From Candidatus Iainarchaeum sp. (GTDB lineage: Archaea > B1Sed10-29), in assembly GCA_003551125.1 (NCBI GenBank), contig PULY01000030.1:1-9210 (forward strand): a stretch of DNA of 9,210 nt, given 5' to 3'. Below are positions 1 through 7,155 of the stretch, in pieces (position 1 is the first letter of the stretch; each line of letters starts with the position of its first letter). The position numbers were made by a program, and so were the translations under genes. The notes under the pieces are model-generated. The model was not told the origin of the DNA and did no database searches. It was given only the letters and a program-made list of their open reading frames with translations.

Positions 1-1155
1 CAATACAAAAAACTTAACCTAGGTGAACTTGAATTGTTTGATATAAGTGAAGAGGGGGCTGTTTTCGAATGTAAAAGAAGGATAGATTCTTACACCAGCC
101 AGGCGGAAAAAGCACATAGGGCAACTATCGACGAAAAAGAAAAGCCCATTGCTATAGTGATAGCACCAAAAGGTACTCCTAAAGATTTTTTCTATGATGT
201 AAGAAAAATACTTCATCAGCCAAATACAGTGATAGGGCAAAATCCTATACCAGCTCAGTATGTGAAAGAAAAAACAGCGAATGATATTGTTAAAAATAAC
301 TCCCACTTTGAAATTAACAATATCGTTGCACAATTGTACGTTAAAGGGTCTCCTTTGAGCCCAAATAAAGCTATATGGACCCTAGCTGAAAATGCAGATA
401 AGGATATAAATAAAAATGCTGGGACCACCTGTTATGCCAGTTTCGATACGAGTAGACATACAGAAATTGCAACGGGGGCAAGTGCATATTCTTCCGTGAG
501 TGATAGTAGAGGTGAGTATGTCATAAGTGGACAAGATAGTTTTTCTGGTGAAAAACTAACTGAAAAGGGTTTTTACAAGATTTTAAAGAACTTGATAACA
601 AAAGTTAGTGTCAGGAGAGATAATTTAGAAAGATTGGTACTTTACAGGGACGGGAAAGACGATGAAAGTGAGATGATGGAAAAAGTCATCGATAGGGGAA
701 TTGAAGGTGATAGCGAAAATTTCCCACCTTTAAAGGAGATGTTGAAAAGAAGTGAAGTCGCTCCGAATAAATTAATCTTGGATATCATTTTTGTTAACAA
801 ATCACCTATCGATAGGATATTTTTCAACGGAAACTACATAAAAAATGTATTGCCGGGTTATTTTTTCAAGAAAACAGAGAGATCCGGCCTTTTAATATCC
901 GCTAAATCTAGAAAGGGTGGGACAGTTAAACCACTAAAATTGAATTTTGGGTTGAGGAAATCTATCGGTCATGATGATGAAGAAGATATGCCACCTATTG
1001 AAAAACTAGGTAACGAATACTACCGGTTAACATTCTTGAATTGGAGTTCTTTTTATTCTCAAGGTAAAGAAGCTATAACTCAAAAACTGACCCAGGAGTT
1101 AGGAAAAAATATAGCTAGGAATGTTCCAACACCAAAATTTACGATATATATCTAA
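1..1155 (+). CDS. Argonaute (prokaryotic, MID-PIWI part; 5' end outside window)
   Basis: This is the C-terminal 384 residues of a prokaryotic Argonaute, a guide-nucleic-acid-directed nuclease. The frame is open to the left window edge. Residues are numbered here from the first codon in the window. The MID domain (about 1-130) shows a plausible 5'-phosphate pocket: Y65, K69, Q86 in an IPAQYV motif (Q80 is an alternative) and K115. The PIWI domain follows. D149 (in SFDTSRH), E184 (in FSGEKL, the glutamate finger) and D217 (in LYRDG) match the first three catalytic residues, and their 35- and 33-residue spacing is close to Thermus Argonaute. The fourth position appears to be Q365 instead of Asp or His. 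The hydrophobic C-terminus (FTIYI) looks intact. N, PAZ and linker domains, if present, lie upstream. A TTG at 34 preceded by AGGTGA could start a MID-PIWI-only protein, but I prefer a truncated long form because the DED residues are kept. Mre11 and Rad50 lie downstream on the same strand. Confidence 0.9.
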   Translation, partial: QYKKLNLGELELFDISEEGAVFECKRRIDSYTSQAEKAHRATIDEKEKPIAIVIAPKGTPKDFFYDVRKILHQPNTVIGQNPIPAQYVKEKTANDIVKNNSHFEINNIVAQLYVKGSPLSPNKAIWTLAENADKDINKNAGTTCYASFDTSRHTEIATGASAYSSVSDSRGEYVISGQDSFSGEKLTEKGFYKILKNLITKVSVRRDNLERLVLYRDGKDDESEMMEKVIDRGIEGDSENFPPLKEMLKRSEVAPNKLILDIIFVNKSPIDRIFFNGNYIKNVLPGYFFKKTERSGLLISAKSRKGGTVKPLKLNFGLRKSIGHDDEEDMPPIEKLGNEYYRLTFLNWSSFYSQGKEAITQKLTQELGKNIARNVPTPKFTIYI

Positions 1156-1158
1156 AAC

Positions 1159-1165
1159 GAGGAGG
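1159..1165 (+). promoter_or_regulatory. Strong Shine-Dalgarno for the 29-codon small ORF
   Basis: GAGGAGG lies eight bases before the ATG at 1174 and just after the Argonaute stop codon. It is a near-perfect complement of the 16S rRNA 3' end and serves no annotated gene other than the small ORF, since Mre11 has its own site at 1251. This is the main reason to take the small ORF seriously. Confidence 0.6.
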
Positions 1166-1173
1166 AAAATAAT

Positions 1174-1263
1174 ATGAAAATAATAAATAAGGAAAAGAGC
1201 CTGACCATAGAAGGATTAGTATCTATTTCGAGAAGCTTGATTAATATATTGGAGGTCAATTAA
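1174..1263 (+). CDS. Possible 29-residue small protein or leader peptide
   Basis: An ATG at 1174 opens a 29-codon frame ending in TAA at 1261-1263, one base before the mre11 ATG. It begins MKIINKEKSL and ends INILEVN. The start has a strong GAGGAGG site eight bases upstream, while the mre11 ribosome binding site (1251-1256) is embedded in its last codons. Translation of this frame would therefore run ribosomes through the mre11 initiation region, a layout suited to translational coupling or a leader-peptide role. The peptide has a short basic and polar start followed by a mixed amphipathic stretch, with no clear membrane segment and no family I recognise. It may instead be the remnant of an intergenic leader that happens to be open; 29 codons is short enough for chance, so the support rests on the ribosome binding site and the exact fit between its neighbours. 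Confidence 0.45.
   Translation: MKIINKEKSLTIEGLVSISRSLINILEVN
1251..1256 (+). promoter_or_regulatory. Shine-Dalgarno fixing the mre11 start
   Basis: GGAGGT is spaced eight bases from the ATG at 1265, and the DxH nuclease motif begins at residue 9, so no upstream start is needed. The site overlaps the final codons of the small ORF at 1174-1263. Confidence 0.75.
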
Positions 1264-1264
1264 T

Positions 1265-2617
1265 ATGTATAAATTCATGCATTTTTCAGATGCACATATA
1301 GGACATAGGCAATACAATTTAAGATTACGAAGAGACGACATGTACATGTCGTTTAGAACAACAATAAATGAAGGTAAAGATGAGGATATAGATTTTGCCT
1401 TATTCGCTGGCGATCTGTTCCACCATAAAAAGGTTAATGCGAGGGCTTTGAAGGATGCTGAGAACGCACTAGAAATGTTCAAGGATAACGACATACCAGT
1501 TATTGTTGTTCAGGGTAACCATGACTCTAAATTATACAAAGAAGATTTAACATGGTTAGAATATCTACATTCTAAGGGTACTATTATCTTGCTTCAAGGA
1601 ACTTTTATGGATGATGGCCCTTTATTTGAAAAACATGATTGGGATGAACCTGGAACTTCTTCTGGTTTCGTTGATATAGGTGATGTAAGGATCTTTGGTT
1701 TACAATATTCTGGGCAGAGAACAAGTGAACGATTAAATGCATTACCGGATATCATTAGAAATGTTAATGAAAAGTATGGTGAACCCGAGTTCACTATATT
1801 CATGGGACATTTTGGTATCGAAGGTCATATCCCTGGTATAAGTGGTGGTATATCGTACAATAATCTTGTACCGCTAGAGGACTTAGTTGATTATGTTGCT
1901 TTAGGACATCTACACAAGAACTACAGTCACGGGGATTGGATATTCAATCCTGGCTCTTTAGAAGCACATACTACTAGAGAATCGACATGGCGGCTTGGTT
2001 ATTATATCACTAAAATTTCGGAAGATGGTTTTGATAGTGAACATAGGTTGTCTAAAAGACGTCCCTTTTACCGTATAGAATTTGATGTTAATCGTTGCAA
2101 AAACAGAGATGAATTACTCAGAAGTTTCGAAGATAAAGTTAGTGATGAAATCGGAGGTTTAGAATCGGTCCAACAAAGAAACCATCATAAAAAAAGAGGT
2201 GAAAAAAGGAATCCTGTCGTCGATTTACGGCTTAAAGGTCTTTTACAGTTCAGCAGGTCAGCTCTGGATATAGAAGAATTTATTGATATTGTCGAAGAGA
2301 AAATGGAAGCTATCAAAGTGCAGTTGGTTGATTCTACTGAATCCATAGATACGGAAGCTGTCCTAGATGAATTTGAAGGGGGTAAAGATGATGTATTTGA
2401 TGAGAACGGACAATTGAATAGAGATGCCGTAGAGAAAGCCGTTTTCAAGATGAAAGCTGGAGAAGATTCTCGTTATAGAGAGAAAAAAGAAGAGGTTTCT
2501 AAGATATTGGTATCCGTTAAAAATGAGTTGATAGCGGAAGAACATGAGGAGATTATAGCGGAAAGTCTAAAGAAGAAACGAAGGGAATTATTCCCCACTA
2601 ACGGAGGTGAAAAATAA
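1265..2617 (+). CDS. mre11: DNA double-strand break repair nuclease Mre11
   Basis: This is the Mn-dependent 3'-5' exonuclease and endonuclease that works with Rad50 to process DNA ends. The calcineurin-like phosphoesterase motifs are all present in order: D9 and H11 (SDAHIGH), D50 (AGDLF), N85-H86-D87 (QGNHDS, with H86 the catalytic His), H182 (MGHFG), and H215 and H217 (LGHLHK), followed by FNPGS at about 227-231. The capping domain follows. The charged C-terminal part (about 370-450), with helices ending in KKKRRELF, is where archaeal Mre11 binds the Rad50 coiled-coil base. At 450 residues the length is normal, and the nuclease core looks active. The start is supported by GGAGGT at 1251. 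The stop codon shares its last base with the rad50 ATG, so the two subunits are probably made together. Confidence 0.97.
   Translation: MYKFMHFSDAHIGHRQYNLRLRRDDMYMSFRTTINEGKDEDIDFALFAGDLFHHKKVNARALKDAENALEMFKDNDIPVIVVQGNHDSKLYKEDLTWLEYLHSKGTIILLQGTFMDDGPLFEKHDWDEPGTSSGFVDIGDVRIFGLQYSGQRTSERLNALPDIIRNVNEKYGEPEFTIFMGHFGIEGHIPGISGGISYNNLVPLEDLVDYVALGHLHKNYSHGDWIFNPGSLEAHTTRESTWRLGYYITKISEDGFDSEHRLSKRRPFYRIEFDVNRCKNRDELLRSFEDKVSDEIGGLESVQQRNHHKKRGEKRNPVVDLRLKGLLQFSRSALDIEEFIDIVEEKMEAIKVQLVDSTESIDTEAVLDEFEGGKDDVFDENGQLNRDAVEKAVFKMKAGEDSRYREKKEEVSKILVSVKNELIAEEHEEIIAESLKKKRRELFPTNGGEK
1335..1352 (+). repeat. Perfect 18-bp palindrome inside mre11
   Basis: ACGACATGTACATGTCGT reads identically on both strands, with two 9-base half-sites and no spacer. 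It lies 70 bases into mre11 and encodes the segment around DDMYMS. It could be a dimeric protein binding site or a short RNA hairpin, or simply a by-product of the coding sequence. It is not part of any array I can see. Confidence 0.55.
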
Positions 2618-5316
2618 TGAAAATAACGGACGTTGAATTGGATAATTTTAAAAGTTATAGTTCCCCACCTACATATATAGAATTTGAGGACTCTGTCAAC
2701 GCCATAATAGGAGAGAATGGTTCTGGAAAATCAACGATATGTGAAGCTATAGGTTTCACGATGTTCGATTATTATCAATCGTCTCTAACCAAGGGGGATC
2801 TATTAAGGGATGGTGAAAGGTCAGGTAAAGCAAGAGTAACCTTCATATCGGATCTAGATGGGAAAAAATATACGATTGAGAGATACGTTAATAATAGTAA
2901 CTATGATGTTTATAGGGTCGAGGACAACGCTAAACTAAAATTATCAGGGAAAGAAGAAGTTAAAAGTTGGATAAAAGAACAGTTAGGTGTTCCAGAATCG
3001 ATGGATTTGGACACTTTATGGAAATCAAGTATTGGAGTACCACAGGGGAAATTTACCAACGATTTTGCACTGCCTCCGAAAAAAAGAGGAGATGTGTTTA
3101 ACCCTCTTCTAGAAGTGGATATTTATAGGGATTTATGGAACGATATGAAAGGGGTAGTAGATGTTTTAGAGAACGAAAGGAGTGATATCGAGCTTGACAT
3201 CACTACATTAAAAGCTAAAGTAGAATATCTACCGGAAAAAAAGGAAGAAAAAGTTGAGTTGGAGAATCTAATCCATAAATCCAAAGAAAAGAAAAATCAT
3301 GCTGAAAAACAGATTGACAGTTTAAAGGAGAACAAAGAAGAACTAGACACTTTAAAGAGGTTCATAGAGAACAAAAGAAATAAGTTGTCCTCAAAAAAAG
3401 AGCTACTAAAAAGTAAAAATAAATCGCTCAATGAATACAAAGAAAACTATGAAGAAGCTAAAAAAGCAAAAGCAATCGTTGAGAATAATGAAGAGGATTA
3501 TAAGGAATACAAAAGGAAAGAAGATGAACTTGAAGAGTTACGAAAAATAAAAGAGGATAAAGAAGAATTAGTGCAGGAACTCAGCGAAATAGAAAAGTGT
3601 TTATCATCCTCAGAAACTGAAAAAGAGAATCTAAAAGATAAAGTAGAAATCGCAAAGAAAAATGAAGCCTTGATGCTCGAATTGAAACCTAAAGTTAAAA
3701 AACAAGAAAAACTTGATGAGAAATTTAAACAAATTGAGGATAAAGAGAAAGAATTAGATGATAAAGAGAAGCTGATAAAACAGATCGAGAAAAATTTAGA
3801 AAAAGAAAAAAATGATTTCAAGGAACTAGATCAGAAGATCGATGAAATTAAAGGGTTGAAGGGGAAAGCTGAACAACTTTCTAATTTGATAGAAAAGAAA
3901 GATGAACTACTAAAGAGGGAATCTATCTGTAAGAATGACGTGAAAAAGGAAAAGGAAGCTATCGGAAAACTTGAAGAAACTGAAGGAGCAGAATGTCCAA
4001 CATGTGACCAAAAATTATCTGAGGAAAAAAGGAAAAAGATCATAGAAAAGAAAAAGGTGTTGATTCAGGAAACAAAAGAGGAGATTGATAAGAACGAGGC
4101 TGAGCTTAAAGATATCATAAATAAGATTGAAGATGCTAAAAAAGCGCAGAAACAGGTTCAAAGACTTAATGATCTCACCAATAGACTTGAAGAACATGAT
4201 GAAAAGATAGATGAATTAGAAGAAAAATATGATGAACTTCAAGAAGAAATAAAACAACTAAATGAGCAAATCGCAGAGAAAGAAGATTTAAAAGAAAAGA
4301 TTGAAAAATTGGACAATCCAAAAGGGAAGTATGATAGAGCTCAAACGAGGTACGAAGATAACAAAGATGCGAAGCTGGAATTAGAGGATGTTCTTGATAG
4401 GATTGAAAAGAAATCCAAACAAAAAGACCATTTAAACGAGAAAATCGAGGAATTCGGAGATTTAAAAAAACAGATAAAAGAGATCAAAAATGAAAAAGAC
4501 GAACTTGAAGAGTCCTATGACAAATATATAAAGAATGAAAACCTTGCTGAAAAGTTAGACCAGAGAAAAAAGAAATTAGAAGAAAAAAATAATGATATCA
4601 AAGAAATTACCAAAAAGATAAAAAAAATAAAGGAAGAACTAGAAGAAAAAGAAGAAAAATTCGACGAAGATGAACTGGAAGAAATTAAAAAGGAACTGGA
4701 AAAACAAAAGGAAATTAAGAACAAACACGAAGCAAAGATTGAAGAAAAAAAGAAACGATTAGATACGTTAGAGGGAAAGATTGAAGAGTTGGAAGAGTTC
4801 GAAAAAGAACTAGAAAAAAAAGAAGTTGAGAGTCAAGAATTGGAACGTGATATTGAATTTGGGAATTTCATCAGACAGACATATGATGATTCTAGACCTC
4901 TAGTTACAGAGATTTTAGTTGGTGAAATCTCACAACAGGCCGACCAGATATACAGGGAACTTAGAGGTAATCCCTCTGAAGAACTTTCTTGGACAAAAGA
5001 CTATGAGATAATCATAAATGTTGCTGGAGAAAAGAGAACTTTCAACAAATTGAGCGGTGGTGAACAGATGTGCGCTGCTCTTTCAGTTAGATTAGCAGTA
5101 CTCAAACTCCTTAGTAATATGGATGTAGTATTCTTGGATGAACCTACAGTAAACTTGGACGAAAGTAAAAAGGATAATTTGGTAGAACAGTTAAGAAACC
5201 TAAGTGGTTTTTCACAGCTATTTGTTATAAGCCATGATGAGACCTTCGAAAGTATGACACAATACGTCATAAAGTTGGAAAAAATAAATGATGAAACTAA
5301 GGTGGTGAATGGTTAA
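2617..5316 (+). CDS. rad50: DNA double-strand break repair ATPase Rad50
   Basis: This is the SMC-like ABC ATPase partner of Mre11; ATP-driven opening and closing controls access of Mre11 to DNA ends. The N-terminal lobe holds Walker A GENGSGKST (32-40) and the Q-loop Q143 (VPQGKF). A long Lys/Glu-rich coiled coil runs from about 190 to 760, interrupted by the zinc hook C460-P-T-C463, which dimerises two Rad50 molecules through one zinc ion. The C-terminal lobe holds the ABC signature LSGGEQ (812-817), Walker B ending in D841-E842, the D-loop NLDE (846-849) and the switch His H873 (ISHDE). The 899-residue length is normal for archaeal Rad50 and every catalytic element is intact. The start is fixed by GGAGGTGA at 2603-2610 and by a one-base overlap (TAATG) with mre11. 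The stop overlaps the nurA start in the same way. Confidence 0.98.
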   Translation: MKITDVELDNFKSYSSPPTYIEFEDSVNAIIGENGSGKSTICEAIGFTMFDYYQSSLTKGDLLRDGERSGKARVTFISDLDGKKYTIERYVNNSNYDVYRVEDNAKLKLSGKEEVKSWIKEQLGVPESMDLDTLWKSSIGVPQGKFTNDFALPPKKRGDVFNPLLEVDIYRDLWNDMKGVVDVLENERSDIELDITTLKAKVEYLPEKKEEKVELENLIHKSKEKKNHAEKQIDSLKENKEELDTLKRFIENKRNKLSSKKELLKSKNKSLNEYKENYEEAKKAKAIVENNEEDYKEYKRKEDELEELRKIKEDKEELVQELSEIEKCLSSSETEKENLKDKVEIAKKNEALMLELKPKVKKQEKLDEKFKQIEDKEKELDDKEKLIKQIEKNLEKEKNDFKELDQKIDEIKGLKGKAEQLSNLIEKKDELLKRESICKNDVKKEKEAIGKLEETEGAECPTCDQKLSEEKRKKIIEKKKVLIQETKEEIDKNEAELKDIINKIEDAKKAQKQVQRLNDLTNRLEEHDEKIDELEEKYDELQEEIKQLNEQIAEKEDLKEKIEKLDNPKGKYDRAQTRYEDNKDAKLELEDVLDRIEKKSKQKDHLNEKIEEFGDLKKQIKEIKNEKDELEESYDKYIKNENLAEKLDQRKKKLEEKNNDIKEITKKIKKIKEELEEKEEKFDEDELEEIKKELEKQKEIKNKHEAKIEEKKKRLDTLEGKIEELEEFEKELEKKEVESQELERDIEFGNFIRQTYDDSRPLVTEILVGEISQQADQIYRELRGNPSEELSWTKDYEIIINVAGEKRTFNKLSGGEQMCAALSVRLAVLKLLSNMDVVFLDEPTVNLDESKKDNLVEQLRNLSGFSQLFVISHDETFESMTQYVIKLEKINDETKVVNG

Positions 5317-6542
5317 TGCCTTTATACCCCGAAAAAATAGTCCGGCAATTCGAAGAAAGGAAAGAGGATTTGAAATCCGAAAGTATAGGTGATCTGGATC
5401 TGATCAATAAATACATCCGAGTTTTGAAGGGGTTGAAGAAGAATTTTTTTTTAGAAAAAATAACTGAAAAGCTGAGTAAATACGATTATCCCGGTGCGGT
5501 ACCTTCTTCGGAATTTAGACAACATGATAGTGTGATTGTTCACTTTGAAGATTCTTCTAATTGGGGATCACATCAGACGGTGAATAAATGGGCTAGAACA
5601 AAATTGGAGGATATTACTACAGTAGGTGTAGATGGGTCACAAATCAATCCAACACCGGAGTTTGATAGACCTATAGGACTCGTTCAAGTTGCTAGGATTA
5701 TTAATAGGCACAAGGAAGGTGGGTCTTATGATAGAAAAGTTGAAACTGAGATTTTAAGTACTGATGATTTGATGATGAAGGATAGTGATACAGATTATGC
5801 TAAACTCGATGATCAAGAGGTCCATGTTAGGAGATTCGAAATTGAAACAAGGTTACTCAAAGAAGGTATGGAACAATACAAAAGTGAAGACGAGCCTCCT
5901 GTATTCTTCTATGACGGCAGTTTGCTGATCTGGTTTATAACACATCTAGATCCCGATAAGAAGGAGAGATATGGACGAGCGATGGGAGAACTTTTAGCTT
6001 CTAGTCGTAAACATAAAATTCCAGTTGTTGGATATGTAGGAGGGTCTAACGCTACAGAACTGAAGAAAATGATAATAAATTTAGATTTGATTACTCAAAG
6101 TGAAGAATTTCTTATCCATGACTATCAATTCGTATCACATTTGACTGATAACTGGGGGGACAGGACGATATTGTTCAACAGTTTGCAAAGTAAAACTACT
6201 AAATGGTTGAAAGCTGATCATCAGGGAGAACACTTTGACTTTTCGGAAGATATAATGTTTACATATTTGAATACTGGAGGGGGCCCACAATTGGATAGGA
6301 TAGAGATGCCGAGATGGATATTCGAAGATGGGTTTTTAGAATACACAATGGATGTTATTAGGGCTGAAAATGCCATAGGTAGAGGTTTTCCAGAAATATT
6401 GCAGCAAGCAGATGCAGATGCTGTTATCAATGGTAAGGATAGAGAGAGATTCTTACGGATGTATCAAAAATTTTCGGAAGAAAACGATATAGAATTAAGA
6501 TGGAACAAAAAAGCTAAGAGTAAAAAAAGGAGGAGAAGATAA
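5316..6542 (+). CDS. nurA: NurA nuclease (DNA end resection)
   Basis: NurA is an RNase H-like 5'-3' nuclease that docks on the HerA hexamer and degrades DNA fed through its ring. The family's first metal-binding motif is visible at D106 (VDGSQ), an intermediate acidic segment at E175/E177 (RRFEIE), and a second Asp motif at D200 (FYDGS). The C-terminal half keeps the conserved flow of RIEMPRW, GFPEIL and an AVI segment. Where I remember NurA proteins having AH before the final helix, this protein reads ADAD (365-368), so D366 may replace a conserved His. The 408-residue length fits the family. The protein ends in a strongly basic tail (KKAKSKKRRRR), unlike its acidic neighbours. Translation probably couples to rad50 through TAATG, with GGTGGTGA at 5301-5308 as a weaker ribosome binding site. 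Confidence 0.92.
   Translation: MPLYPEKIVRQFEERKEDLKSESIGDLDLINKYIRVLKGLKKNFFLEKITEKLSKYDYPGAVPSSEFRQHDSVIVHFEDSSNWGSHQTVNKWARTKLEDITTVGVDGSQINPTPEFDRPIGLVQVARIINRHKEGGSYDRKVETEILSTDDLMMKDSDTDYAKLDDQEVHVRRFEIETRLLKEGMEQYKSEDEPPVFFYDGSLLIWFITHLDPDKKERYGRAMGELLASSRKHKIPVVGYVGGSNATELKKMIINLDLITQSEEFLIHDYQFVSHLTDNWGDRTILFNSLQSKTTKWLKADHQGEHFDFSEDIMFTYLNTGGGPQLDRIEMPRWIFEDGFLEYTMDVIRAENAIGRGFPEILQQADADAVINGKDRERFLRMYQKFSEENDIELRWNKKAKSKKRRRR
6529..6533 (+). promoter_or_regulatory. Shine-Dalgarno embedded in the basic tail of nurA
   Basis: GGAGG lies eight bases before the ATG at 6542, inside the codons for the terminal arginines of NurA. It supports the chosen start of the next gene and means that the nurA tail sequence is constrained both as protein and as translation signal. 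Confidence 0.7.
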
Positions 6543-7153
6543 TGGTTAGTAAAAAAATTGGTAAAGTTATAGGCTCGAATTCGCACATAGATTACACTTG
6601 CGAGATCTACAGAAAAAGGGATAAAGACAATCCACCAACACCTGCAGACCATAGTTTTGGACAGTTTGTTTACATCGAAAAGGAAATTGACGGAAAAAAC
6701 ATTCACTTGATCGGAGTGATATATGATTCACAAATACTGGATCCTGACCAAGGAAGGACGGGACCCAAATTGGCAGAACCGCATGAACAAGAGTTATTCC
6801 ACCCCTCGTATATAGAAGAGAAGATGACTCTTGCAGGTATCGCTCTGTTGGGTTATTGCGAGGTTGATGATGATGAATTTTGTTCTAATGAACACTGTGT
6901 TCCTCCATGGACTATCGAGATCGATGATATAGTGAGAACGTTATCTGATAAAGATTTTTTAAAGTTTCATGAAGTCGATGGTGAGATAAATCTGGGGTAC
7001 TATCAAAATTTGATGGAATTAGCAGGTCCATTTGGTACAGATTTGTTATCTAAAATAATAGATCAACTCAAAGATATGAAACCAGACGAGGAAAAAACAC
7101 TAGAAGTGATCCAGAAAAATATTGAATTTTCAAAACGTATTAAGGGGGTTTAA
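6542..7153 (+). CDS. Stand-alone HerA N-terminal (HAS-barrel-like) paralogue
   Basis: This 203-residue protein has no ATPase or nuclease motif. Its first part (IGKVIGSNSHIDYTCEIY, then GQFVYIEKE and LIGVIYDS) has the beta-strand pattern of a HAS barrel, the domain at the N-terminus of HerA. Comparison with the HerA encoded just downstream is telling. Both have a GY(C/Y)(E/D) motif at residues 104-107, followed by a VP element (CVPPWT at 119-124 here, PRIVP at 116-120 in HerA), then an acidic helix (SDKDFLKF at 135-142; DDDLEKFL at 131-138). I read it as a duplicated HerA N-terminus without the motor domain. C106, C114 and C119 lie close together and might bind metal. The C-terminal 50 residues look helical. 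In the family the HAS barrel helps contact NurA, so an adaptor role is plausible but inferred. The start overlaps the nurA stop by one base. Confidence 0.72.
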   Translation: MVSKKIGKVIGSNSHIDYTCEIYRKRDKDNPPTPADHSFGQFVYIEKEIDGKNIHLIGVIYDSQILDPDQGRTGPKLAEPHEQELFHPSYIEEKMTLAGIALLGYCEVDDDEFCSNEHCVPPWTIEIDDIVRTLSDKDFLKFHEVDGEINLGYYQNLMELAGPFGTDLLSKIIDQLKDMKPDEEKTLEVIQKNIEFSKRIKGV

Positions 7154-7155
7154 AA

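Noticed and set aside
805..816. 12-bp palindrome CCTATCGATAGG in the Argonaute gene
   Set aside because: Perfect palindromes of this length are expected by chance about twice in a window of this size, and it is inside coding sequence.
1143..1152. TATA-like GATATATATC near the end of the Argonaute gene as a promoter for the small ORF and mre11
   Set aside because: It falls at a distance that would start RNA at about the small-ORF ATG, but the region is coding, AT-rich sequence and no BRE element or terminator supports it. The strong ribosome binding sites here fit an internal operon position.
1241..1250. TTAATATATT just upstream of mre11 as a promoter
   Set aside because: An archaeal TATA box here would place the transcript start after the mre11 ribosome binding site at 1251, so that site could not be used.
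3498..4724. Long Ser/Phe-rich minus-strand open frames opposite rad50
   Set aside because: They are the mirror of Lys/Glu codons on the other strand, with no ribosome binding sites and no recognisable domains.
3190..4850. Extreme A and G richness with repeated GAA/AAA runs in rad50, resembling low-complexity repeats
   Set aside because: It is fully explained by the Lys/Glu-rich coiled coil. The reading frame is intact and there is no exact repeat unit.
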